19,815 bases of DNA from JBDHRG01 sp039807445 (GTDB taxonomy: Bacteria; Pseudomonadota; Gammaproteobacteria; Competibacterales; Competibacteraceae): the NCBI GenBank assembly GCA_039807445.1, contig JBDHRG010000058.1, positions 1 to 19,815 of the forward strand, read 5' to 3'. Made by a program: the position numbers and the translations under genes. Position 1 is the first letter of the stretch, and the number at the start of each line of letters is the position of its first letter. Below, in pieces: positions 7,428 to 15,440 of the stretch. Below the pieces are notes generated by a model. The model saw only the letters and a program-made list of their open reading frames with translations. It did not search any database and was not told the origin of the DNA.

Positions 7428-8155
7428 TGCGCCGCCTCGCCCGGCTCGGTGCCGCCGCGGCGCTGCTCGCGGCGGCCTGCGCAGCCCGCGCCGAGGCGCT
7501 GGGGGCGCGCTACCGCGTCGAGTTCCTCGGCGTGCAGACCGCCGCGATCGCGCTGAACCTGGCCGAAACCCCGACCACCTACCGCCTCGAGGCGGTGCTC
7601 GACGCCGCCGGCCCGCTGTCGCCGCTCGGCGAGCTGGGCCGCGCCGAGGCGCACGGCACCTTCACCGACGAAGGCGCGCCGCGCCCGCTCGGCTACAGCG
7701 TCGCCAGCCGCTACACCACACCCGCACGCACCGCGCTGCGCTACGACCACGCCGGCGGCCGGCTCGAGATCGCGCGCGACGGCGAGCCCGCGCCGCCGGC
7801 CGCGCTCGCCCCGGCCTCGGGCGATGCCGCCAACCTCCTGGTCGCGGCGCTGCAGCGCCTGCGCCGCGGCCAGCCGCCGGCGCGCGAGTACGCGCTGTAC
7901 AACGCGCGCGAAGGCGACTTCCAGACCTACCGGTTCGAACCCGAGGGGCGCGAGCGCATCGCCACCGCGCTCGGCGAGTTCGACACGCTGCGCGTGCGCC
8001 TGGCGCGCGAGGGCGGCACGCAGCGCCAGGACGAACGGCGCGTCACCACGCTGTGGCTCGCCCCCGCCCACGGCTGGCTGCCGGTGCAGGGGTTGCAGAC
8101 GCTGCGCGGCAAGGAGCGGCTGCGGGTGACGCTGGAGGCGCTCGCGCCCGGTTGA
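7427..8155 (+). CDS. DUF3108 domain-containing exported protein (second copy)
   Basis: The product is 242 residues with an N-terminal signal peptide (RRLARLGAAAALLAAACAARAEA). It repeats the layout of the preceding gene: GARYRVEFLGVQTAAIALNL, a middle SGDAANLLVAALQRL block, and a C-terminal RVTTLWLAPAHGWLPVQGLQ. Sequence similarity to the first copy is clear in the last third, so the pair is probably an old tandem duplication. The start shares one nucleotide with the previous stop (TGATG). Function is unknown; an exported location is inferred from the signal. Confidence 0.82.
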   Translation: MRRLARLGAAAALLAAACAARAEALGARYRVEFLGVQTAAIALNLAETPTTYRLEAVLDAAGPLSPLGELGRAEAHGTFTDEGAPRPLGYSVASRYTTPARTALRYDHAGGRLEIARDGEPAPPAALAPASGDAANLLVAALQRLRRGQPPAREYALYNAREGDFQTYRFEPEGRERIATALGEFDTLRVRLAREGGTQRQDERRVTTLWLAPAHGWLPVQGLQTLRGKERLRVTLEALAPG

Positions 8156-8156
8156 C

Positions 8157-8171
8157 GCCGGCCGCGCCGGC
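8157..8171. terminator. GC hairpin after the DUF3108 pair (weak terminator candidate)
   Basis: GCCGGC-CGC-GCCGGC forms a perfect 6-bp stem with a 3-nt loop immediately after the stop of the second DUF3108 gene. No T-tract follows, so it does not qualify as a standard intrinsic terminator. It may still end or attenuate the purMN transcript or protect its 3' end. Confidence 0.2.
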
Positions 8172-8216
8172 GGCTAGAGGCTGTGATGTCGCGAACAGAC
8201 TCGCGGGTGAATCGCC

Positions 8217-9311
8217 ATGCAAAACGCTCACGAGGCTCTGGACCGCGGCCGCTGCCGGCTGGGTCGGCAGCTCGATGCGCTGGGCTGGGGCCCCGTGGAG
8301 ACGCCCTTCCGGCGCGTGCTCGCCGAGGCTGGTGTCACGCTCAGAGGCTATTCGGGGGAGCGCGCCGGTCCGGCGGTGCTGTTGGTGCCGGCGCCGATCA
8401 AACGTGCCTGGCTGTGGGACCTCGCCCCGCGGGCCAGCGTCGTGCGCCGCTGTCTCGAGGGCGGGCTGGCGGTGTATCTGGTGTACTGGGAGCGGCCGGG
8501 GGAGCGCGAATGCGGCTTCGGGCTGGCCGACTATGCGGACCGCCTGCTGGTCGACTGCCTGGACGCGATCCGCGCCGAGACCGGGCAGGCTTCGGTTTTT
8601 GTCGCCGGCCACTCGACAGGCGGGATCTGCGCGGCGCTGTTCGCTGCGCTCCATCCCGAACGGGTGCGGGGGCTCGTGCTGCTCGGAACCCCGCTGCATT
8701 TCGGGTGCGACGTGGGGCTGTTCGGTCCGATGGTGGCGAGGGCGCCGCATGCCCGGACCGTGACGGCCGGACTGGGCAACGTGCCCGGCTCCCTGTTGAA
8801 CGCGCTCTGCCTGCTGGCGTCTCCGGCCACCTTCGGTTGGTCGCGGTGGCTGGACGCGATGAACTCCCTGGCCGACCCCGAGGCCCTGCGGACGCACCTG
8901 CTGGTGGAGCGCTGGACCCTCGACGAGATGCCACTGGCTCAGCGCTTCTTCGAGGACCTCGTCGAGTTGCTGTACCGCGAAGACCGCTTCATGCGCGGGA
9001 CCCTCGGGATCGGCGGGAAACCGGTCACGCCGGCGGGGGTGGCGGCGCCGCTGCTGAGCGTCGTCGATCGGCGCTGCGCGATCGCGCCGCCCGCAGCCAT
9101 CCTGCCGTTTCATCGCGCCGTGAGCAGCACCGATACCGGGATCCTGTGGTACGAGGGGGATGTCGGCGTATCGCTGCAGCATGTGGGCATGCTGGTCGGG
9201 AAGAATGCGCATCGCCGCCTGTGGCCCGAGATCATCGTCTGGGTCCGGGCGCACGCTGCCTATTCCGACGCCCCCACGAGTCCATGGCGTCCTTCGCCGC
9301 GCTTGCGGTGA
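8217..9311 (+). CDS. PhaC-like alpha/beta hydrolase
   Basis: The product is 364 residues. The fold and motif order resemble class III PHA synthases and related alpha/beta hydrolases: PAVLLVPAPIKRAWLWDLAP (oxyanion strand), GLADYADRLLVDCLDAIR, a nucleophile elbow GHSTGG (S133), D284 in SVVDRRCAI and H322 in SLQHVGMLVG. True PHA synthases have a Cys nucleophile in G-x-C-x-G; here it is Ser, so a hydrolase, depolymerase or acyltransferase is more likely than polymer synthesis. There is no phaE, phaP or phaZ partner nearby. It lies on the same strand as the purMN unit but is separated by 61 bp. Substrate unknown. Confidence 0.7.
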   Translation: MQNAHEALDRGRCRLGRQLDALGWGPVETPFRRVLAEAGVTLRGYSGERAGPAVLLVPAPIKRAWLWDLAPRASVVRRCLEGGLAVYLVYWERPGERECGFGLADYADRLLVDCLDAIRAETGQASVFVAGHSTGGICAALFAALHPERVRGLVLLGTPLHFGCDVGLFGPMVARAPHARTVTAGLGNVPGSLLNALCLLASPATFGWSRWLDAMNSLADPEALRTHLLVERWTLDEMPLAQRFFEDLVELLYREDRFMRGTLGIGGKPVTPAGVAAPLLSVVDRRCAIAPPAAILPFHRAVSSTDTGILWYEGDVGVSLQHVGMLVGKNAHRRLWPEIIVWVRAHAAYSDAPTSPWRPSPRLR

Positions 9312-9491
9312 CGAATCCGGACGTCGGCGCGGCATCTACCCGGCTTTGACGCTGGGCTCTTCGGTCGGCCTGGCACGCTGCGGAGAGGGATGCGATCTTC
9401 CCACGACCACCCGGACTTATGGGTAATGGGATGCATCTGACGGGGTAATGTCCTGGCAACTTCGGCGAGGTCCGCAGTACCCCCTCCGTCT

Positions 9492-10058
9492 TCACGCCCG
9501 CGGCAGCGTGACGCCGGTCTGGCCCTGGTACTTGCCGCCGCGGTCGCGGTACGAGACCTCGCAGACCTCGTCGCTCTGCAGGAACAGCATCTGCGCCACG
9601 CCCTCGTTGGCGTAGATCACCGCCGGCAGCGGCGTGGTGTTCGAGAACTCGAGCGTCACATGGCCTTCCCACTCGGGCTCGAGCGGGGTGACGTTGACGA
9701 TGATGCCGCAGCGCGCGTACGTGCTCTTGCCCAGGCAGATCACCAGCGTGTCGCGCGGGATGCGGAAGTACTCGATCGTGCGCGCCAGCGCGAACGAGTT
9801 CGGCGGGATGATGCAGCGCTCGCCCTTGACCTCGACGAAGCTGCGCTCGTCGAAGTTCTTCGGGTCGACGATGATCGAGTTGATGTTGGTGAAGACCTTG
9901 AAGTCTTCGGCGCAGCGCACGTCGTAGCCGTAGCTCGAGGTGCCGTAGGAGATCAGCTTGTGACCGCCGGCGTGCCGCACCTGGCTGCGCTCGAACGGTT
10001 CGATCATCCCCTGCTGCTCGGCCATGCGGCGGATCCAGTGGTCGGACTTGATGCTCAC
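9492..10058 (-). CDS. dcd: dCTP deaminase
   Basis: The predicted product is 188 residues from a GTG at 10058 with GGGAG upstream, the canonical length. It begins SIKSDHWIRRMAEQQGMIEP. It contains SYGTSSYGYDVRC, the PPNSFALARTIEYF segment, GKSTYARCGI, the catalytic region LEPEWEGHVTLEFSN, and EGVAQMLFLQ. The enzyme deaminates dCTP to dUTP for thymidylate synthesis and acts as a cytoplasmic trimer. It lies downstream of apbC on the same strand, a pairing also seen in Pseudomonas, but a 170-bp repeat-rich gap separates them. Confidence 0.96.
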   Translation of the reverse strand: MSIKSDHWIRRMAEQQGMIEPFERSQVRHAGGHKLISYGTSSYGYDVRCAEDFKVFTNINSIIVDPKNFDERSFVEVKGERCIIPPNSFALARTIEYFRIPRDTLVICLGKSTYARCGIIVNVTPLEPEWEGHVTLEFSNTTPLPAVIYANEGVAQMLFLQSDEVCEVSYRDRGGKYQGQTGVTLPRA

Positions 10059-10082
10059 GGCGGACTCCCGCAAAAACGAGGG

Positions 10083-10216
10083 GAATGGGGGATGAGAAAT
10101 GAGTAAGGGGGATGGGGAACGGGGTGTCGAGGTGATGAAGCGTCGGGCATCGGGACCTGATCAGAATTGACGCCTGACGCTTCACATCCCCGCCTCATCG
10201 CTGATCCCCGATCACC
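10083..10216. repeat. heptamer-like repeats and inverted repeat between apbC and dcd
   Basis: AATGGGGGATGAG, AAGGGGGATGGGG and related units near 10083-10125 resemble the heptamers upstream of purM. Opposite-orientation CATCCCC and GATCCCC copies lie at about 10186-10216. Within them TGAAGCGTCGGG (10136-10147) and CCTGACGCTTCA (10173-10184) form an 11-of-12 inverted repeat with a 25-nt spacer. The element occupies most of the gap between two minus-strand genes. Confidence 0.65.
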
Positions 10217-10228
10217 CCTTGCTGGCCA

Positions 10229-11320
10229 TCAGTCCTTCTGGATGACGATATGGGGGAACTTGTGGCTGTAGTCGCGCGCGGTCAGTGCCAGCTTGGCCGC
10301 GGCGCGGCGAGCGATGTCGCGGTACGCTTCGGCGATGCGCCCGTCGGGCTCGGCGGCGACCGTCGGGCAGCCGCCGTCGGTCTGCTCGCGGATGCGGATG
10401 TCGAGCGGCAGGCTGCCGAGCAGCGGCACATGGTACTGCTCGGCCATGCGCGCGCCGCCGCCTTCGCCGAACACGTGTTCCTCGTGGCCGCAGTTCGAGC
10501 AGATGTGCGTGCTCATGTTCTCGACGATGCCGAGCACCGGCACTTCGACCTTCTCGAACATCTTCAGGCCCTTGCGCGCGTCGAGCAGCGCGATGTCCTG
10601 CGGCGTGGTGACGATGATCGCGCCGCTGACCGGCACCTTCTGCGACAGCGTGAGCTGGATGTCGCCGGTGCCCGGCGGCAGGTCGACCACCAGGTAGTCG
10701 AGATCCCTCCAGCGCGTGTCGCGCAGCAGCTGCTCGAGCGCGCCGGTGACCATCGGCCCGCGCCAGATCATCGGCGTCTCCTCGTCGATCAGATAGCCGA
10801 TCGACATGGTCTGCAGCCCCAGGCTCAGCACCGGCTCGATGCTCTTGCCATCCTTCGATTCCGGCTGCTGGTGCGCGCCGACCATGCGCGGCTGCGAGGG
10901 ACCGTAGATGTCGGCGTCGAGGATGCCGACCGAGGCGCCCTCGGCCGACAGCGCCAGCGCCAGGTTGACCGCGGTAGTCGACTTGCCGACGCCGCCCTTG
11001 CCCGAGGCGATGGCGATGACGTTCTTGATCCCCGGCAGCGGCTTCAGCCCCTTCTGCACCTCGTGCGCGATGATCTTGACGTCGACCTTCACCGCCACCG
11101 ACTCGACGCCCGCCAGCGCGCGCACGCGCGCCTCGAGCTCGGCGGCGAGCCGCTCGCGGTAGCCCCGCGCCGGGAAGCCGAGTTCGACGTCGACGGCGAC
11201 CCGGCCGCCGTCGACGCGGATGTCGCGGATGGCCTTGGCGGCGAGCAGATCCTTCTCCAGATAGGGATCGACGTAGGTCTGGATGGCCGCTTCCACCTGC
11301 GCCCGGGACAGATTCGACAT
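10229..11320 (-). CDS. apbC: Mrp/ApbC iron-sulfur cluster carrier P-loop ATPase
   Basis: The predicted product is 363 residues, starting MSNLSRAQVEAAIQTYVDPY with AGAGG upstream; the frame from 11365 adds an unsupported 15 residues. An N-terminal MIP18-like domain spans roughly residues 5-80. A deviant Walker A (SGKGGVGKST) lies at residues 106-114, then DADIYGPSQPRM and DLPPGTGD. A C-x-x-C (ICSNCG) in the C-terminal part is the cluster-bridging motif of the dimer. Mrp/ApbC/Nbp35 proteins bind and transfer Fe-S clusters in the cytoplasm. The gene is transcribed away from the tRNA-Ser and towards dcd. Confidence 0.96.
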   Translation of the reverse strand: MSNLSRAQVEAAIQTYVDPYLEKDLLAAKAIRDIRVDGGRVAVDVELGFPARGYRERLAAELEARVRALAGVESVAVKVDVKIIAHEVQKGLKPLPGIKNVIAIASGKGGVGKSTTAVNLALALSAEGASVGILDADIYGPSQPRMVGAHQQPESKDGKSIEPVLSLGLQTMSIGYLIDEETPMIWRGPMVTGALEQLLRDTRWRDLDYLVVDLPPGTGDIQLTLSQKVPVSGAIIVTTPQDIALLDARKGLKMFEKVEVPVLGIVENMSTHICSNCGHEEHVFGEGGGARMAEQYHVPLLGSLPLDIRIREQTDGGCPTVAAEPDGRIAEAYRDIARRAAAKLALTARDYSHKFPHIVIQKD

Positions 11321-11470
11321 TTGGCTACCTCTGCTGGCTATGCCGCCGCGCACGGCGTCGAGCACCCTAGTGTAACCCGCGGGCCCGCCGGGGTTCGACC
11401 GGCGCCGGGTGCGGACATCGCGGCAGCGCGCGCGGGGTGCAGCGTTCGTCCTTCAGGAATGACAGGCCCG

Positions 11471-11498
11471 TTGACACTCCGGAATTACCCGCTAACAT
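11471..11498 (+). promoter_or_regulatory. promoter of tRNA-Ser
   Basis: A perfect TTGACA (11471-11476) and TAACAT (11493-11498; four of six consensus positions) are separated by 16 nt. They lie 13 nt upstream of the first base of the mature tRNA, as expected for a stand-alone tRNA gene. Confidence 0.65.
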
Positions 11499-11511
11499 AC
11501 GCCGCCACGAC

Positions 11512-11601
11512 GGAGAGCTGCCGGAGCGGCTAAACGGCCCTGACTCGAAATCAGTGGGGGATGAAAGTCCCACGGGGGTTCGAATCCCTCGCTCTCCGCC
11601 A
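11512..11601 (+). tRNA. tRNA-Ser (anticodon CGA)
   Basis: A 90-nt class II tRNA including an encoded CCA. The acceptor stem GGAGAGC pairs with GCTCTCC (11591-11597), followed by G and CCA. The D arm is CCGG-AGCGGCTAAA-CGG, the anticodon loop CTCGAAA (11544-11550; anticodon CGA at 11546-11548, reading UCG), and there is a long variable arm (GTGGGGGATGAAAGTCCCAC). The T arm is GGGGG-TTCGAAT-CCCTC with one G-U pair. The long variable arm and overall sequence match gammaproteobacterial tRNA-Ser(CGA). Its 3' end faces the defence-type gene cluster, a usual integration site for islands. Confidence 0.97.
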
Positions 11602-11661
11602 CCAATCGACACCTCCAGGCAGACGCTGGCTCGCCTCGACGATATCGAGTCGAGATCATAA

Positions 11662-11894
11662 GGGTGTCACTGCTGCTGGCACCCTCGGCAGCGCCCAGCA
11701 GATGGCCTCATCAACGGGCCCGGCTCCTACTCGCTGATCCTGACCAGTCGCAAGCTCGAGACGTTCGAGAAGTGGGCCGCGGTCGGTCGGGGTGCTGCCC
11801 GCGATCTGCAAGACCGGCCCGCCCGCAGGTTCCAGGACACGCCAGCCACGCTGTCTGCGAGCGGCTGCGCTACGGACGCGGCGAGGCCCCCTTG
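11662..11894 (+). pseudogene. possible decayed coding remnant between tRNA-Ser and drmD
   Basis: No intact gene is visible in this gap. One frame reads DGLINGPGSYSLILTSRK then LETFEKWA (about 11701-11775) with good GC-rich codon choice. About 60 nt further a different frame reads GHASHAVCERLRYGRGEAP (about 11834-11890). The first frame ends in TGA overlapping the drmD ATG (TGATG), which would be a coupling junction. This could be a frameshifted tail of a gene once preceding drmD. I do not recognise the family. A weak hairpin (GGGTGTC / GGCACCC, 11662-11684) without a T-run also lies here. Confidence 0.25.
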
Positions 11895-14800
11895 ATGCTG
11901 AAGCTCGAAGACATCCACGACAACGCCGCGCTCACCGGCGTCGAGCCCGGCCAGGTGGTGCGGGTGGTGGCGACCGAGCCGGTCGGCGACAGCGCGCTGA
12001 GCCTCTACTACAAGACCGCCGACGGGCGGCTCGCCGAGCGGATGCTGTTCCGCACCGACGAGGCGGGCCTGGCGCTGGCCGAGGCGGGGCGCCCCTGGGC
12101 CTTCGACGCCGACGGCGCCGCGTTCAAGCTCGCCGCCGAGGCCTACCGCATCGACCTCGCCTGGCTGTTCGACCCGATGATGGCGGTGCACACCTCCGAC
12201 GTCGAACCGCTGCCGCACCAGATCACCGCCGTCTACGAGGCCATGCTGCCGCGCCAGCCGCTGCGCTACGTGCTCGCCGACGACCCCGGTGCCGGCAAGA
12301 CCATCATGGCCGGCCTCTTGATCCGCGAGCTGCTGATGCGCGCTGACGCCCGCCGGGTGCTGATCGTCGCCCCCGGCAGCCTGGTCGAGCAGTGGCAGGA
12401 CGAGATGGGCGAGAAGTTCGGGCTCGAGTTCACCGTCTTCAGCCGCGAGCAGATCGACAACAGCCGCAGCGGCAACCCCTTCGACGACGTCGACCTCTTG
12501 GTCGCGCGCGTCGACCAGCTCGCCCGCAACGACGGGCTGCTGGAGCAGCTCGGGCAGAGCCACTGGGATCTGGTCGTCGTCGACGAGGCGCACAAGCTCT
12601 CGGCCAGCTGGTTCGGGCAGAAGCTGAACGTCACCAGGCGCTTCGAGCTCGGCCGCCTGCTCGGTTCGCGCACGCGCCACTTGCTGCTGATGACGGCGAC
12701 CCCGCACAACGGCAAGGAGGCGGACTTCCAGACCTTCCTGTCGCTGCTCGACGCCGACCGCTTCCACGGCAAGTTCCGCGACGGCGCGCACAAGGTCGAC
12801 GTCTCCGACCTGATGCGGCGCATGGTCAAGGAGGAGCTGCTGAAGTTCGACGGCACGCCGCTGTTCCCGGAGCGGCGCGCCTACACCGTCAACTACACGC
12901 TGTCCGAGCGCGAGGCCGCGCTGTACCACGCGGTCACCGCGTACGTGAAGGCGGAGATGAACAAGGCCGACCGGCTCGAGGACGGCCAGCGCAAGGGCAC
13001 GGTCGGCTTCGCGCTGACCGCGCTGCAGCGGCGCCTGGCCTCGAGCCCCGAGGCGATCCACCAGTCGCTGAAGCGCCGCCGCCTGCGCCTCGCGCGCCGG
13101 GTCGAGGAAGAGAAGCTGGCGCTGCGCGGCCAGCGCACTGCCGAGACGCTCGTCTTCGACGCCGACGAGCTCCGGGACGCCGACGAGGCGCTGCCGGCCG
13201 GGCGCTACGAGGCGCTCGAGGAAACCCTGGTCGACCAGGCCACCGCCGCGCGCACGATCCAGGAGCTCGCCGCCGAGATCGTGATCCTCGAAGGGCTGGA
13301 GGAGCAGGCGCGCCGGGTGGTGCACTCGGGCCAGGACCGCAAGTGGGAAGAGCTGTCGCGGCTGCTGCAGGACACGCCCGAGATGCGCGACGCCGAGGGC
13401 CGTCAGCGCAAGCTGATCGTGTTCACCGAGCATCGCGACACGCTGAACTACCTCGCCGAGCGCATCCGCGGCCTGCTCGGCCAGAGGGATGCCGTCGAGC
13501 TGATCCACGGCGGCGTCGAGCGCGAAGCGCGGCGCCAGGTGCAGGAGCTGTTCCGCAACGACCCGGCGGTGCGCGTGCTGATCGCCACCGACGCCGCCGG
13601 CGAAGGCGTGAACCTGCAGAACGCCAACCTGATGGTCAACTACGACCTGCCGTGGAACCCCAACCGCCTCGAGCAGCGCTTCGGTCGCATCCACCGCATC
13701 GGCCAGACCGAGGTCTGCCATCTGTGGAACCTGGTCGCCGCCGAGACGCGCGAGGGTGACGTGTTCCAGCGCCTGTTCGACAAGCTCGAGGTCGAGCGCG
13801 CGGCGCTCGGCGGGCGCGTGTTCGACATCCTCGGCGAGGTGTTCGAGGACAAGTCGCTGCGCGAGCTGCTGATCGAGGCGATCCGCTACGGCGAAGACCC
13901 CGCGGTGCGCGCCCGCCTGCTCGAGCGGGTCGACGGCGTGCTCGACACCGGCCACCTGCAGGCCATCCTGAGCCGCAACGCGCTGTGCGAAGCGGTGATG
14001 GATCCGCAGCGCCTGTTCGCGGTGAAGGCCGAGATGGAGAAGGCCGAGGCGCGCAAGCTGCAGCCCTACTTCATCCGCGCCTTCTTCGAGCAGACCTTCG
14101 GCCGGCTCGGCGGCGAGCTGCGCCCGCGCGAGCCCGGGCGCTGGGAGATCACTCACGTCCCCGCGATCATCCGCGAGCGCGACCGCCACCGATCGGCAGG
14201 ACAGCCGATCGGTGCGCCGTCCCGCCTCGGCGGCCGCGACCGCCAGCATACGCAGGCGGTGCTGCGCCGCTACGAGCGCGTGTGCTTCGAGAAGTCCTGC
14301 GTGCGCCTGCTCGACCGCGTCGGCAGTCCGATGGCGAGCCTGATCCACCCCGGCCACCCGCTGATGCAGGCGCTCACCGAGCTGATGCTCGAGCAGCACC
14401 GCGGCACGCTGAAGCAGGGCGCGGTGCTGATCGACCCGACCGACGACGGCCTGACGCCGCGGGTGCTGCTGCTGATCGACCACGCGGTGCGCGACGCCGC
14501 GCAGGCCGGGCACGTGGTCTCGCGCCGCATCCAGTTCGTCGAGATCACGCCCGAGGGCACGGCGCTGAACGCCGGCTGGGCGCCGCACCTGGACCTCGAG
14601 CCGCTGGAGCCGGCCGATGCGCCGCTGATCCGCGACCTGCTCGAGGCGCCGTGGATCGCGCGCGACCTCGAGGCGCTGGCGCTCGGCTGCGCCTCGGCGC
14701 GGCTGGTGCCCGAGCACTTCGACGAGGTGCGCGGCCGGCGCGAACGCCACGTCGACAAGACCCTGGCCGCGGTCCGCGAGCGGCTGGTCAAGGAGATCAG

Positions 14801-15440
14801 CTTCTGGTCGGACCGCTACCTGGAGCTGCAGCAGGACCTCTCCGCCGGCAAGGACGTGCGCCTGACGCTCGAGAACGTCCGCCGCACCGTCGACGAGCTG
14901 AGCGCGCGGCTGCAGGTGCGCACGCAGGAGCTCGAGGCGCTGCGTCACGTCGTCTCCAGCACGCCGGTGGTCGTCGGCGGCGCGCTGGTGGTCCCGGCCG
15001 GGCTGCTGGCGCACCGCAAGGGCGCTCCCGGCTGGAGTGCCGATGCCACCGAGCGCCAGCGCATCGAGCGCCTGGCGATGCAGGCGGTGATCGACGCCGA
15101 GCGTGCCCGCGGCCATACGGTCATCGACGTGTCGCACGAGAAGTGCGGCTGGGACCTCACCAGCCTGCCGCCCGCGATCGGCGGCCGCCTGCCGGCGCCG
15201 CGGCACATCGAGGTCAAGGGCCGCGCCAAGGGCGCGGGCACGATCACCGTGACCCGCAACGAGGTGCTGTACGGCCTGAACCAGACCGACGAGTTCGTGC
15301 TCGCCGTGGTGCTGGTGGAAGGTAATCGCACTGAAGGGCCGTACTATGTGGCACGACCGTTCAGCCAGGAGCCGGACTGGGCGGTGAGCAGCATCAACCT
15401 CGACCTGAACGAACTGCTGAGCCGAGCACAGACCTCATGA
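11895..15440 (+). CDS. drmD: DrmD-like SNF2 helicase with C-terminal DUF3883 domain
   Basis: The predicted product is 1181 residues. The ATG at 11895 gives LKLEDIHDNAALTGVEPG, as I expect for DrmD-type proteins; the upstream in-frame extension is composition noise. Domains: SNF2 ATPase with Walker A (DDPGAGKT, 129-136), DEAH (230-233) and MTATPHNG (266-273); helicase C domain with IVFTEHRDTLNYL (~508), ATDAAGEGVNLQN (~565) and QRFGRIHRIGQ (~595); C-terminal DUF3883 with GWDL and HIEVKGR (about 1064-1142), a predicted PD-(D/E)XK-like fold. In DISARM class 1, DrmD works with methyltransferase DrmMI and DrmA-B-C against phage. Residues 765-783 look like a 19-residue insertion. The next gene starts by ATGA overlap. 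Confidence 0.85.
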   Translation: MLKLEDIHDNAALTGVEPGQVVRVVATEPVGDSALSLYYKTADGRLAERMLFRTDEAGLALAEAGRPWAFDADGAAFKLAAEAYRIDLAWLFDPMMAVHTSDVEPLPHQITAVYEAMLPRQPLRYVLADDPGAGKTIMAGLLIRELLMRADARRVLIVAPGSLVEQWQDEMGEKFGLEFTVFSREQIDNSRSGNPFDDVDLLVARVDQLARNDGLLEQLGQSHWDLVVVDEAHKLSASWFGQKLNVTRRFELGRLLGSRTRHLLLMTATPHNGKEADFQTFLSLLDADRFHGKFRDGAHKVDVSDLMRRMVKEELLKFDGTPLFPERRAYTVNYTLSEREAALYHAVTAYVKAEMNKADRLEDGQRKGTVGFALTALQRRLASSPEAIHQSLKRRRLRLARRVEEEKLALRGQRTAETLVFDADELRDADEALPAGRYEALEETLVDQATAARTIQELAAEIVILEGLEEQARRVVHSGQDRKWEELSRLLQDTPEMRDAEGRQRKLIVFTEHRDTLNYLAERIRGLLGQRDAVELIHGGVEREARRQVQELFRNDPAVRVLIATDAAGEGVNLQNANLMVNYDLPWNPNRLEQRFGRIHRIGQTEVCHLWNLVAAETREGDVFQRLFDKLEVERAALGGRVFDILGEVFEDKSLRELLIEAIRYGEDPAVRARLLERVDGVLDTGHLQAILSRNALCEAVMDPQRLFAVKAEMEKAEARKLQPYFIRAFFEQTFGRLGGELRPREPGRWEITHVPAIIRERDRHRSAGQPIGAPSRLGGRDRQHTQAVLRRYERVCFEKSCVRLLDRVGSPMASLIHPGHPLMQALTELMLEQHRGTLKQGAVLIDPTDDGLTPRVLLLIDHAVRDAAQAGHVVSRRIQFVEITPEGTALNAGWAPHLDLEPLEPADAPLIRDLLEAPWIARDLEALALGCASARLVPEHFDEVRGRRERHVDKTLAAVRERLVKEISFWSDRYLELQQDLSAGKDVRLTLENVRRTVDELSARLQVRTQELEALRHVVSSTPVVVGGALVVPAGLLAHRKGAPGWSADATERQRIERLAMQAVIDAERARGHTVIDVSHEKCGWDLTSLPPAIGGRLPAPRHIEVKGRAKGAGTITVTRNEVLYGLNQTDEFVLAVVLVEGNRTEGPYYVARPFSQEPDWAVSSINLDLNELLSRAQTS
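14178..14245. repeat. 57-bp in-frame insertion in drmD with 11-bp direct repeats and hairpin
   Basis: CGCGACCGCCA occurs at 14178-14188 and again at 14235-14245, exactly 57 nt (19 codons) apart. Between the copies, CACCGATCGGC (14187-14197) and GCCGATCGGTG (14204-14214) form a perfect 11-bp stem with a 6-nt loop. Removing one repeat period restores RERDRQHTQAVLRRYERV, which reads like an uninterrupted family sequence. It may be a palindromic mini-insertion with target duplication, or a tandem slippage product. Confidence 0.7.

Noticed and set aside
11367..11612. Minus-strand 81-codon frame across the tRNA-Ser
   Set aside because: It contains RGIRTPVG, a well-known spurious translation of the reverse complement of tRNA-Ser genes.
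11662..11684. Intrinsic terminator after tRNA-Ser
   Set aside because: The 7-bp stem with a 9-nt loop lacks a T-run. It is recorded only as a weak hairpin.
11727..15206. Very long open frame on the minus strand opposite drmD (over 1100 codons)
   Set aside because: It is the mirror of a high-GC gene. The translation is low-complexity (Arg/Gln/Ala/Leu/His-rich) with no domain, while the plus strand has complete helicase motifs.
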